53,939 nucleotides of DNA from Bifidobacterium cebidarum (GTDB lineage Bacteria; Actinomycetota; Actinomycetes; Actinomycetales; Bifidobacteriaceae): assembly GCF_009193305.1 (NCBI RefSeq), contig NZ_WBVS01000013.1, positions 1 through 53,939 of the forward strand, written 5' to 3'. The notes beneath the pieces are model-generated. The model did not search any database, had not been told where the DNA came from, and was given only the letters and a program-made list of their open reading frames with translations. The position numbers were made by a program, and so were the translations under genes. Positions 44,861 through 53,588 of this stretch are shown piece after piece; position 1 is the stretch's first letter; each line of letters begins with the position of its first letter.

Positions 44861-45798
44861 TGAATCGTATGGTTCCTGCTCCTGATGCGCTCATCGGCAA
44901 ACGATTCGATATCGCCGTGGCGAAAATGCTTGGTATTTCCCGTTCCAAGGCCGCGGATTTGATTGATTCCGGTCAGGCTCGTGTGCTTGGTCGAGAGGTC
45001 GCTCGATCCAGTACCTTGGTTGCGGGAGAAACCGTAGAATTCGATTTGGTCGAGGAACGTGCGGAACCTGAGCCTATCGCCAACGATATGGCGGTGGCCT
45101 ATGAGGATGATGATGTCGTTGTGGTCGACAAGCCTGTTGGCGTTGCCGCTCACGCATCAGTGGGTTGGACCGGGCCTACGGTGCTGGGTTCTTTGCGCGA
45201 TCGCGGTGTACACATCACTGCTCTCGGTGCGGCAGGGCGTGAAGGTATCGTTTCCCGCCTGGATGTGGGGACGTCGGGACTGATGCTGGTTTGCAAATCC
45301 GACCTGGCCTATATCGAAATGCGTAGGCAGTTCGCCGAACATGAGGTCAAGAAGACATATCATGCGCTGGTCCAAGGATCATTGAAGCAGAACAAAGCCA
45401 CTATCGAAGCGCCGATTGGACGAGCCAAGGTTTCCGATTTCCGATTTTGTGTGACTCCTGCCGGCAAGCCTGCCGTGACTCATTGGGATGTGATGGAGCG
45501 TTTCGGGCATGAAGCCACGTTGGTATCGGTGAACCTGGAGACTGGACGCACCCACCAGATTCGCGTGCATTTTTCTTCGATTGGACATCCGCTATGCGGG
45601 GACCCGATGTATGGCGCCAATCCTGTGCTGTCCGAGGCGCTTGGCCTGGATCGCCAGTGGCTGCATGCCATGAAGCTTGAATTCCGCCACCCGCGTACCC
45701 GTATGTGGACCACGGTGGAATCCCATTACCCAGCTGATTTGGCGCAAGCGCTCGAAACCATGAGAGCCCGTCACGTGGATGTCCCTATCGTTTCCTGA
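44860..45798 (+). CDS. rluD: RluA/RluD-family pseudouridine synthase
   Basis: It modifies uridines in 23S rRNA. The 312-residue protein has an N-terminal S4-like domain (GKRFDIAVAKMLGISRSKAADLIDSGQARV) and the RluA catalytic motif GIVSRLDVGTSGLMLV with the catalytic Asp. RTHQIRVHFSSIGHPLCGD is another family hallmark. The ATG at 44860 overlaps the lspA stop (TAATG), so translation is coupled, as is common in bacteria. The exact rRNA site is not certain. Confidence 0.93.
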   Translation: MNRMVPAPDALIGKRFDIAVAKMLGISRSKAADLIDSGQARVLGREVARSSTLVAGETVEFDLVEERAEPEPIANDMAVAYEDDDVVVVDKPVGVAAHASVGWTGPTVLGSLRDRGVHITALGAAGREGIVSRLDVGTSGLMLVCKSDLAYIEMRRQFAEHEVKKTYHALVQGSLKQNKATIEAPIGRAKVSDFRFCVTPAGKPAVTHWDVMERFGHEATLVSVNLETGRTHQIRVHFSSIGHPLCGDPMYGANPVLSEALGLDRQWLHAMKLEFRHPRTRMWTTVESHYPADLAQALETMRARHVDVPIVS

Positions 45799-45834
45799 TC
45801 ATTGTTTTTTGCCTGTATTGTTCCCAATATCCTC

Positions 45835-45921
45835 TGACTGTAGGTTTTTGAACGTTCACTGTAGGTTTTTGAACAAAAAACGTTGGAAATCCTACAGTTA
45901 GTGTTCAAAAACCTACAGTCA
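45835..45921. repeat. Four-copy 17-bp symmetric repeat array upstream of dnaE
   Basis: ACTGTAGGTTTTTGAAC occurs directly at 45837-45853 and 45858-45874 (21 bases apart). It occurs inverted at 45903-45919, with a degenerate inverted copy at 45882-45898 (13 of 17 matches, again 21 bases apart). The outer pair extends to a 19-bp perfect inverted repeat (45835-45853 with 45903-45921), and the inner part adds ACTGTAGG/CCTACAGT. It ends about 38 bases before dnaE. It could be an operator array or a hairpin. Confidence 0.85.
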
Positions 45922-45958
45922 ACATGGACTGAGCACAGTGTGCGGTATGGTGGAACGC

Positions 45959-48900
45959 ATGGCTGAAATGGGGAACTTCGTACATCTGCACAACCACACG
46001 CACTATTCGTTGTTGGATGGTGCCTCGAAGATTCCGGCATTGGCGAAGCGCGTAGCCGAATTGGGCATGCCTGCCGTCGCCATCACCGATCATGGCAACA
46101 TGCACGGTGCCTATGAGATGTACACCAATTGCGTCTCCAACGGGGTCAAGCCGATCATCGGCATCGAGGCATATGTGACCCCGGAAACCGCCCGTCAGGA
46201 TAAATCCCGCGTGCACTGGGGCACCGAAGCCCAACGTCGCGACGACGTCTCCGGTGGTGGTTTGATTACCCACATGACCATGTGGGCCGAGAATGATGAA
46301 GGTCTGGTGAACCTTATCAAAGCTTCCTCAGTGGCCAACCTCGAAGGTCGCGTGATGCGCTACCCGCGTATGGATAAGGAAGTATTGGCCACGTACTCCA
46401 AGGGTGTGATTGCGTCCTCCGGATGCCCGTCCGGCATCATCCAGACGCGTTTGCGTTTGGGGCAGTTCGATGAAGCCTTGCGCGCAGCCGGTGAGTTTCA
46501 GGACATCTTTGGCCGGGATAATTTCTTCATTGAGCTGATGGACCACGGGCTTTCGATTGAGACGCAGGTGACCAAGGATCTGCTGACCATCGCGAAGAAG
46601 CTCAATGCCCCTATTTTGGCGACGAATGATTCGCATTACGTGCATGCCGAGGATGCAGGTGCCCAGGATGCGATGCTGTGCATCAATTCAGGTTCGCGTC
46701 TGGATGATCCGGACCGGTTCAAGTTCGATGGTACAGGCTACTACATCAAGACCGCCGAGGAGATGCGCACCCTGTTCAAGGAATTCCCCGAGGCATGCGA
46801 CAATACGCTTCGAATCGCCGAACGTTGCAATGTGATGTTCGACGACCATGAGGACGGTGCGTTCATGCCGAAATTCCCCTGCCCCGAGGGGTGGGATGAG
46901 ACCTCCCTGTTTTTGAAGAAGGTGGAGGAGGGGCTGGAGAAGCGCTATGACGGCAACCCTCCGCTTGAAGTCTTGAAGCAGGCGGATTATGAGTGTGGCG
47001 TGATTTGCCAGATGCAGTTCTGTGGCTACTTCCTGGTGGTCGCGGACTACATCCAGTGGGCCAAGGACCATGGGATTATGGTGGGGCCGGGCCGTGGCTC
47101 GGCGGCAGGCGCAATGGTCGCCTACGCAATGGGTATCACCGAGTTGGATCCGCTGAAACATGGCCTGATCTTCGAGAGATTCCTGAATCCGGAGCGAGTC
47201 AGCCTGCCGGATATCGACGTCGATTTTGACCCTGAGGGCCGCGCCCGTGTGATCGAGTATTGCGGTGAGAAATACGGCACCGATAAGGTCGCGCAGTGCG
47301 TGATCTACGGCACGATCAAGACGAAGCAGGCGTTGAAGGATTCCGCCCGTATCATGGGCTACGAGTTCTCAGTGGGCGAGAAGGTCACCAAAGCGTTGCC
47401 TCCGGCCGCCACGGGTGGCAAGGATATCAGCCTGCACGATATCTTCGACCCGACGGCGAAACGCTATGCGGAGGCCCGTGAGTTCCGCGAGATGTACGAA
47501 TCAGATCCGGATGCGCGCCGTATCACCGACGAGGCCAAGGGCATCGAGGGGCTGATTCGCCAGACGGGTGTGCACGCATGCGCCACAATCATGGGTAGTG
47601 CGCCGATTACCGATACATCGCCGTTGCTGGAACGTACGGATGGTACGATCACTACCACGTTCGAATACCATACGTGCGAAACGCTGGGACTCGTCAAGAT
47701 GGATTTCCTTGGTCTTTCCAACTTGACGGTGATTCATGACACGCTCCGGAACATTGAGGCGAACGGCAAGCCGGCCATCGATTACACGAAGATTCCATTG
47801 GACGACAAGCCCACGTACGAGCTGCTGTCGCGCGGTGACACCTTGGGTGTGTTCCAGCTCGATTCCGATGGCATGCGCTCCCTGCTCAAGACATTGAAGC
47901 CGGATAACTTCAACGATATCTCCGCACTGATCGCCCTGTACCGACCGGGCCCGATGTCGATGGACTCGCACACCAACTATGCCAAGCGTAAGAACGGTTT
48001 GCAGAAGATCACGCCGATTCACCCGGAGCTTGAGGAGCCGCTGAAGCAGGTGCTCGACGAGACATACGGCCTGATTATCTACCAGGAGCAGGTGCAGTCC
48101 GCCGCCCGTATCCTGGCCGGCTATTCGTTGGGCAAGGCAGACGTGCTGCGTCGAGCCATGGGTAAGAAGAAGCCGGAGGTACTGGCCAAGGAGAAGGTGC
48201 CGTTCTTCGCCGGCATGAAGGAGCACGGCTACTCCGAGGAGGCTGCGAACGCCGTGTGGGACATCCTGGTCCCGTTCTCCGGTTATGCCTTCAATAAGGC
48301 CCACTCCGCCGCCTACGGTCTGATTTCATACTGGACCGCGTATTTGAAAACCCATTACCCGGTCGAGTTCATGGCCGCTTTGCTGCAGGGCGCCGCCACC
48401 AACAAAGACAAGACCGCCTTGTACCTTGGCGAGGCACGTCGCATGGGCATTCAGGTACTCTCGCCGGACGTCAATGAATCAGTGTATGAGTACTCCGCAG
48501 TCGGCGACGTGGTTCGATTCGGTCTGGGTGCCATTCGCAACGTAGGTGAGAAGGCCGTGGCGGACATCATTGCAGAACGAGAAGGGCCACGCGGCAAGTT
48601 CGTGAACTTCATGGACTTCATTCGCCGCGTGCCTCTGACCGCATTGAACCGCCGTCTGGTGGAATCGCTGATCAAGGCCGGCGCCTTTGACTCAATCGAC
48701 CCGAATCGTCGTGCTCTGTTCACCGTGCACGAGGCTGCCATCGATTCGGTGGTGAGCCTGAAACGCAAGCAGGCCGAAGGACAGTTCGATCTGTTCTCCG
48801 ACGACGAGGATGGGGGAGCCGAGGCCATGGGCGACGCCTCCGTCACCGTGCCGGACATTGAGGAGTGGGACAAGAAGACGAAGCTCAACTTCGAACGTGA

Positions 48901-49516
48901 AATGCTGGGCCTGTATGTCTCCGACCATCCGCTCTCAGGCATGCAGGCAGTGCTGGCGGGACTCAGGGAGATGTCGATCGCACATTTGATTGACCGTGCC
49001 AAGACCATGCCGGATGGCCAACAGGTCACTTTGGCGGGTTTGGTGACCGGCGTGGACCGTCGCGTCTCCAAGAAGGGCAATCCCTGGGCCATCGTCACCA
49101 TCGAAGATATGGAAAGCTCCATCCAGTGCATGTTCTTCGGCAAGGTGTATGAGGCCGCTGCAGCCGAGCTTGCCGTGGATGCTGTGGTGCAGATTCGTGG
49201 ACAGGTGGAACTGCGCGACGAAACCGTGTCCTTGAGAGCCACGGAAATGCAAGTGCCTACCTTGGAAGCCGAAGATGAGCGCCCGCTGGTGATTACGCTG
49301 CCTACGATGGCTTTGGAACGCGATCGCATGGCCCGTCTTGGCCAGGTGCTGGCCAGCCATCCTGGATACAGCGAGGTTCATCTTGCCGTAATGGATGAGA
49401 AGGGCAATGCGCAAGTGCTGACGTTTGGCGATCGATTCCGTGTGAAACGTGATACGTCGCTTTTCGCTGAAATCAAGATCCTCTTCGGTCCGAGCTGCCT
49501 GCCCGCCGCTGCGTGA
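45959..49516 (+). CDS. dnaE: DNA polymerase III alpha subunit
   Basis: The replicative polymerase, 1185 residues. An N-terminal PHP domain starts FVHLHNHTHYSLLDGASKI and includes ITDHGNMHGAYEM. The palm aspartates are in LPDIDVDFDPEGR. GPGRGSAAGAMVAYAMGIT and RQTGVHACATIMG are polymerase core blocks. The helix-hairpin-helix region is FGLGAIRNVGEKAV, and the C-terminal OB fold starts VTLAGLVTGVDRR. The start is chosen at the ATG at 45959 (MAEMGNF); an ATG at 45947 and a GTG at 45938 are alternatives, and no strong ribosome binding site is present. Confidence 0.97.
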   Translation: MAEMGNFVHLHNHTHYSLLDGASKIPALAKRVAELGMPAVAITDHGNMHGAYEMYTNCVSNGVKPIIGIEAYVTPETARQDKSRVHWGTEAQRRDDVSGGGLITHMTMWAENDEGLVNLIKASSVANLEGRVMRYPRMDKEVLATYSKGVIASSGCPSGIIQTRLRLGQFDEALRAAGEFQDIFGRDNFFIELMDHGLSIETQVTKDLLTIAKKLNAPILATNDSHYVHAEDAGAQDAMLCINSGSRLDDPDRFKFDGTGYYIKTAEEMRTLFKEFPEACDNTLRIAERCNVMFDDHEDGAFMPKFPCPEGWDETSLFLKKVEEGLEKRYDGNPPLEVLKQADYECGVICQMQFCGYFLVVADYIQWAKDHGIMVGPGRGSAAGAMVAYAMGITELDPLKHGLIFERFLNPERVSLPDIDVDFDPEGRARVIEYCGEKYGTDKVAQCVIYGTIKTKQALKDSARIMGYEFSVGEKVTKALPPAATGGKDISLHDIFDPTAKRYAEAREFREMYESDPDARRITDEAKGIEGLIRQTGVHACATIMGSAPITDTSPLLERTDGTITTTFEYHTCETLGLVKMDFLGLSNLTVIHDTLRNIEANGKPAIDYTKIPLDDKPTYELLSRGDTLGVFQLDSDGMRSLLKTLKPDNFNDISALIALYRPGPMSMDSHTNYAKRKNGLQKITPIHPELEEPLKQVLDETYGLIIYQEQVQSAARILAGYSLGKADVLRRAMGKKKPEVLAKEKVPFFAGMKEHGYSEEAANAVWDILVPFSGYAFNKAHSAAYGLISYWTAYLKTHYPVEFMAALLQGAATNKDKTALYLGEARRMGIQVLSPDVNESVYEYSAVGDVVRFGLGAIRNVGEKAVADIIAEREGPRGKFVNFMDFIRRVPLTALNRRLVESLIKAGAFDSIDPNRRALFTVHEAAIDSVVSLKRKQAEGQFDLFSDDEDGGAEAMGDASVTVPDIEEWDKKTKLNFEREMLGLYVSDHPLSGMQAVLAGLREMSIAHLIDRAKTMPDGQQVTLAGLVTGVDRRVSKKGNPWAIVTIEDMESSIQCMFFGKVYEAAAAELAVDAVVQIRGQVELRDETVSLRATEMQVPTLEAEDERPLVITLPTMALERDRMARLGQVLASHPGYSEVHLAVMDEKGNAQVLTFGDRFRVKRDTSLFAEIKILFGPSCLPAAA

Positions 49517-49538
49517 TTCGGGACTACCATACCGAACT

Positions 49539-49946
49539 GTGGCCAACACAAGAGACGAGCAAAACGGACAGGACGAACAACGCTGGATAGCTGAGACCTT
49601 GGAACGATTGTCTCATTCGAAGTTCCGCGCCAGGTTCGTGCTCTCGGATAAGGACCGTGCCTACGCGCGCGCAAAAGGCAAGACAGTCATCAACCGCCAT
49701 GCGCATGAGATGCTGCGCGATCGCGTAGGTGCCGCCGAACCGAAAAACGATGGCAAGCAGACGCCGTGGCGCGGTCACCCGGTGTTCACCGCTCAGCATG
49801 CCACCGCCACCTGTTGCCGAGGGTGCATCGAAAAATGGCATCATATCGTCCAAGGTCGTGAACTGAGCGATGAGGAAGTGAATAGACTCGCGGATTTGGT
49901 CATGGCATGGATCGAGCGTGATTTGACTCACCATCCAGTGCAGTAG
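49539..49946 (+). CDS. DUF4186 family protein
   Basis: A 135-residue protein of unknown function. The family core is complete: KFRARFVLSDKDRAYARAKG, INRHAHEMLRDRV, NDGKQTPWRGHPVFTAQHAT, ATCCRGCIEKWHHI and GRELSDEEVNRLADLVMAWI. The CCRGC and HPVFTAQHAT residues could hold a metal. The GTG at 49539 is chosen because it begins after the dnaE stop; the frame stays open upstream inside dnaE. Confidence 0.85.
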   Translation: MANTRDEQNGQDEQRWIAETLERLSHSKFRARFVLSDKDRAYARAKGKTVINRHAHEMLRDRVGAAEPKNDGKQTPWRGHPVFTAQHATATCCRGCIEKWHHIVQGRELSDEEVNRLADLVMAWIERDLTHHPVQ

Positions 49947-50028
49947 TCGGACAGGATACTAGCCAGAAGAACGTCGCAAACTTACAATGGGCGAGGAACA
50001 TTGGTCGCATTGAAGGGAAGCGATATTG

Positions 50029-50910
50029 ATGAGCCAGCAACTCGAATCGCCATCAATCATGTTGCAGGACAAGAGCAAATCCGTCATTCCGCAAATCGGA
50101 TTCGGTACGTTCCAGATTCCTCCGGAAGATACCCAGCGCGCCGTAGAAGAAGCATTGGAAATCGGTTACCGACACATCGATACCGCAGCCGCCTACTACA
50201 ACGAGGAACAGGTTGGCGACGCGCTCAAAGCGACCGGCATGGCAGATAAGGTTTGGGTGACCACCAAGCTGCGTAACTGCGATCAGGGCTATGATTCGGC
50301 GATGGTGGCATTTGAGGAATCACGCAGGAAGCTCAAGGTCGATGTCATCGACATGTACCTGATTCACTGGCCATTCCCGGCAGCCGGTTTTTATAAGGAA
50401 ACCTGGCGTGCGCTATTGAAACTTCGCGATGAAGGTGCCATTCGCGTACCTGCCGTCAGCAACTTCCTACCTGAGCATCTACGTGCCATCATTGAGGATT
50501 CCGGCGAAGTGCCCGCAGTCAATCAGATCGAGGTGCATCCGCGATTCAGCCAGCCGGGCAATCTTGCATTCTGCAAGGCGCATGGCATCGTGGTCGAGGC
50601 ATACAGCCCACTTGGCCACGGCAAGGATATCGAATCCGCTCCAGTGGTTGCTGCGGCGCAAGCGCACGGCGTGACCCCCGCGGAAGTGGTGCTGCGTTGG
50701 CATACACAGGAAGGTCGCATCATCATTCCGAAGTCGAAGCATGTGGAGCGTATGCGTCAGAACCTTGCCAGCGCGAGCTTCGACCTGACGTCTGCCGAAT
50801 TGGCCGCCATTGATGCATTGGATGAGCCGAACGGCAATGTGAGTTCCAATCCGGCCACGTTCACGCATTCCCAGTCGTGGGCCGACCAGCACGTGCGCGG
50901 CAATATCTGA
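50029..50910 (+). CDS. Aldo/keto reductase
   Basis: An NADPH-dependent reductase of 293 residues, close to the 2,5-diketo-D-gluconate/glyoxal reductase group. The catalytic tetrad is D51, Y56, K80 and H113, in GYRHIDTAAAYYNEEQVG, VTTKL and LIHWP. The NADP-binding end is RIIIPKSKHVERMRQN. The ATG at 50029 follows GAAGGGA. The substrate is unknown; detoxification of carbonyls is typical for the group. Confidence 0.92.
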   Translation: MSQQLESPSIMLQDKSKSVIPQIGFGTFQIPPEDTQRAVEEALEIGYRHIDTAAAYYNEEQVGDALKATGMADKVWVTTKLRNCDQGYDSAMVAFEESRRKLKVDVIDMYLIHWPFPAAGFYKETWRALLKLRDEGAIRVPAVSNFLPEHLRAIIEDSGEVPAVNQIEVHPRFSQPGNLAFCKAHGIVVEAYSPLGHGKDIESAPVVAAAQAHGVTPAEVVLRWHTQEGRIIIPKSKHVERMRQNLASASFDLTSAELAAIDALDEPNGNVSSNPATFTHSQSWADQHVRGNI

Positions 50911-51006
50911 GACGCTTTCCATTGTTCCTCAGCGCGAGCTGATGATTGCACAGGCATAATGCCGCACAACGCCGAGAGTTGCCTATGGCAAACTTGGCAG
51001 TAATGC

Positions 51007-51040
51007 GACATTATGTCTGTTAAAAGGTTGACGTAATGTC
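51007..51040. promoter_or_regulatory. Two related dyads upstream of the oleate hydratase gene
   Basis: GACATTATGTC (51007-51017) and GACGTAATGTC (51030-51040) are near copies of one dyad, 23 bases apart. They lie 10-45 bases before an ideal ribosome binding site (AAAGGAGG, 51053-51060). They could bind a fatty-acid or stress regulator. No regulator gene adjoins them. Confidence 0.5.
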
Positions 51041-51066
51041 AATAAATTCTCCAAAGGAGGAGTGCC

Positions 51067-52944
51067 ATGTACTATTCCAACGGTAATTACGAAGCCTTCG
51101 CCCGTCCAAAGAAGCCTGCGGGAGTTGATCATAAGCATGCCTACATCATTGGTACCGGACTCGCCGCGTTATCTGCAGCATGCTATCTGGTGCGCGACGG
51201 TCAAATGCCCGGCGATCATATTCATATCCTTGAAAAGGATCCGGTGCCGGGCGGCGCTTGTGATGGCGCGGATATTCCGGGGCTGGGCTACGTGATGCGC
51301 GGCGGACGCGAAATGGATAACCATTTTGAGGTTATGTGGGATTTGTTCCGCTCGATTCCATCCATCGAAACCGAGGGTGTAAGCGTACTGGACGAATACT
51401 ATTGGCTCAACAAGGAGGACCCGAACTATTCCCTGTGCCGTGCCACCAAGGATCTCGGCAAGGATGCGGGGTTCCAAGGCAAGTTTGGTCTGAGCGATAA
51501 GGCTTCGCAGGAAATCATGAAGCTGTTCTTCACGCCTGACGAAGAGTTGTACGACAAGCCCATCACCGATTTCTTCGATGATGAAGTGCTGAATTCCAAC
51601 TTCTGGCTGTACTGGCGCACGATGTTCGCATTCGAGAACTGGCATTCCGCGCTGGAGATGAAGCTGTACATCAAGCGTTACATCCACCACATCGGCGGCC
51701 TGCCTGATTTCTCGGCATTGCGCTTCACCCGTTACAACCAGTACGAGTCAATGATTCTGCCGATGGTCAAGTATTTGGAAAGCCATGGTGTGCAATTCCA
51801 GTACAACACCAAGGTGGAGAATGTGGAATTCGCCATCGGCGGTGGCGACGGTCCTAAGCGCGAGCACACCGGAGTGGGGCAGGACACGATTCTGAAGATT
51901 CAAGCCACCTCCGGTGTCTTCAAGCGCAATCCGTACAGCTCTCCTACCAAGAAGCTTGCCGTGCGCTTGGATATCGATCATGAAGGGGAGAAGTCCTCGA
52001 TTGATTTGACCGCGGATGATCTGGTGTTCATTACGAATGGCGGCTGCGTGGAAAACTCCACCATGGGCTCCCAGAATTCGCCGGCCGCATGGAATCCGGA
52101 CTTGAAGCCAGGTGGCGGTTGGGATATGTGGCGCAATATTGCCAAGCAGGATCCGAGCTTCGGTCATCCGGACAAGTTCTGCTCAGATCCACAGGCCACC
52201 AAGTGGATGAGCGCCACTGTCACCACGCTTGATAAGGAGATTCCTCCGTACATTCAAAAAATCTGCAAGCGTGATCCGTTCACCGGTCATGTGGTTACTG
52301 GCGGCATCGTAACCGTTACCGATTCCAACTGGCTGCTGAGCTGGACGCTGAATCGTCAACAGCAGTTCCGTGACCAGCCCAAGGATCAGCTGTGCGTATG
52401 GGTTTATGGTCTGTTCCCGGACAAGCCCGGCAATTATGTGAAGAAGCCGATGACTGAATGCACCGGTGAGGAAATCTGTGAGGAATGGCTCTACCACATG
52501 GGTGTGCCGACCGACAAAATCGAGGCGCTCGCCAAGAACCATGCGAACACGGTTCCGGTGATGATGCCGTACATCACGGCGTTCTTCATGCCGCGCGCGG
52601 CCGGCGATCGCCCGGATGTGGTGCCGGACGGTGCCGTGAATTTCGCATTCCTCGGACAGTTCGCCGAAACCCCGCGTGACACGATTTTCACCACTGAGTA
52701 CTCGATGCGCACCGGCATGGAAGCTGTGTACACCTTACTTGATGTGGATCGCGGCGTGCCGGAGGTATGGGGCAGCGTCTACGACGTGCGCAACCTGCTC
52801 AACGCCACAGTCAAACTGCGCGATGGCAAGCCGGTGACCGAAATGAAGCTCAACTTCATCGAAAAGGCAGTGCTTGGCAAGGTATTGAAGAAGCTTGATG
52901 GCACCGATATCGCCACCCTGCTCAAGGAATACCACGTCATCTGA
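51067..52944 (+). CDS. ohyA: Oleate hydratase (FAD-dependent fatty acid double-bond hydratase)
   Basis: It adds water to cis-9 double bonds, turning oleic acid to 10-hydroxystearic acid; such enzymes help gut bacteria tolerate fatty acids. The 625-residue length is typical. The FAD fold is YIIGTGLAALSAACYLV with HILEKDPVPGGACDG. RGGREMDNHFEVMWDLFRSIPS contains the conserved active-site glutamate. Other family blocks are TRYNQYESMILPM, ITNGGCVENSTMGS and GQFAETPRDTIFTTEYSMRTGMEAVYTLL. AAAGGAGG lies 6 bases before the ATG, an unusually strong ribosome binding site. Confidence 0.95.
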   Translation: MYYSNGNYEAFARPKKPAGVDHKHAYIIGTGLAALSAACYLVRDGQMPGDHIHILEKDPVPGGACDGADIPGLGYVMRGGREMDNHFEVMWDLFRSIPSIETEGVSVLDEYYWLNKEDPNYSLCRATKDLGKDAGFQGKFGLSDKASQEIMKLFFTPDEELYDKPITDFFDDEVLNSNFWLYWRTMFAFENWHSALEMKLYIKRYIHHIGGLPDFSALRFTRYNQYESMILPMVKYLESHGVQFQYNTKVENVEFAIGGGDGPKREHTGVGQDTILKIQATSGVFKRNPYSSPTKKLAVRLDIDHEGEKSSIDLTADDLVFITNGGCVENSTMGSQNSPAAWNPDLKPGGGWDMWRNIAKQDPSFGHPDKFCSDPQATKWMSATVTTLDKEIPPYIQKICKRDPFTGHVVTGGIVTVTDSNWLLSWTLNRQQQFRDQPKDQLCVWVYGLFPDKPGNYVKKPMTECTGEEICEEWLYHMGVPTDKIEALAKNHANTVPVMMPYITAFFMPRAAGDRPDVVPDGAVNFAFLGQFAETPRDTIFTTEYSMRTGMEAVYTLLDVDRGVPEVWGSVYDVRNLLNATVKLRDGKPVTEMKLNFIEKAVLGKVLKKLDGTDIATLLKEYHVI

Positions 52945-52959
52945 TGAGTTGCCATTACC

Positions 52960-53058
52960 TTGGATCCCTCTGACGGGACCGAGCCGTGAAGCAAACAGCC
53001 CATCTCATTGGCTCCCTCTGATGAGGGAGCTGTCAGCGGCAGCTGACTGAGGGAGAGA
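52960..53058. repeat. Intergenic hairpin repeats after the oleate hydratase gene
   Basis: A degenerate copy (52960-52986, TTGGATCCCTCTGACGGGAC) precedes a complete double-hairpin copy at 53009-53058. The latter has GGCTCCCTCTGATGAGGGAGC, then GTCAGCGGCAGCTGAC, then TGAGGGAGA. It closely matches the copy at 34956. It separates the oleate hydratase and GNAT genes. Confidence 0.75.
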
Positions 53059-53087
53059 CCCCGCAAACAGAAAGGCATTACACGAAT

Positions 53088-53588
53088 ATGACTGCACCGC
53101 GAACTTGGACGATTCGGCACGCTGGTATTGCAGACCTTGATGCGTTGGCCTCTATTGAGGCGGAATGCTTCCCTGCTGCAGAAGCGGCAAGTCGCGCAGC
53201 AATCCAAGCGCGGTTGCAGTCATATCCGGAATGCTTCTGGCTTCTGACGGACGGGGACCGCATTGCATCCTTTATCAATGGCTTCGCGACCAACCGTGCC
53301 GATCTCACCGATGACATGTACGAGGATGCTTCGCAACACGACCCTCATGGCGAATGGCAGATGATATTTGGTGTGGATACTGCCCCGTTATATCAGCATC
53401 ATGGGTACGCCAGCATGCTGATGCAACAAGTCATTGAGGATTCACGTGCGCGTGGACGTAAAGGGCTTGTACTCACGTGCAAGGATCGGTTGGTCGGTTT
53501 CTACGCGCGATTCGGATACAAGGACGAGGGTATATCTGATTCCACGCATGGCAACGTGGCTTGGCATCAGATGCGTTTGACGTTCTGA
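53088..53588 (+). CDS. GNAT-family acetyltransferase
   Basis: A 166-residue protein with the GNAT fold. Motif A is IFGVDTAPLYQHHGYASMLMQQVIEDSRARG, giving acetyl-CoA binding (QHHGYA). The C-terminal GLVLTCKDRLVGFYARFGYKDEG resembles motif B of arylalkylamine-type N-acetyltransferases. The acceptor amine is unknown. AGAAAGG lies 13 bases before the ATG. Confidence 0.88.
   Translation: MTAPRTWTIRHAGIADLDALASIEAECFPAAEAASRAAIQARLQSYPECFWLLTDGDRIASFINGFATNRADLTDDMYEDASQHDPHGEWQMIFGVDTAPLYQHHGYASMLMQQVIEDSRARGRKGLVLTCKDRLVGFYARFGYKDEGISDSTHGNVAWHQMRLTF

Noticed and set aside
45848..45860. LexA (SOS) box in TGAACGTTCA
   Set aside because: Actinobacterial LexA sites need four bases between GAAC and GTTC; here the halves touch and result from the junction of two repeats.
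45835..45921. A CRISPR-like array or plasmid iterons
   Set aside because: Only four copies exist, half of them inverted, with no unique spacers and no cas or rep gene nearby.
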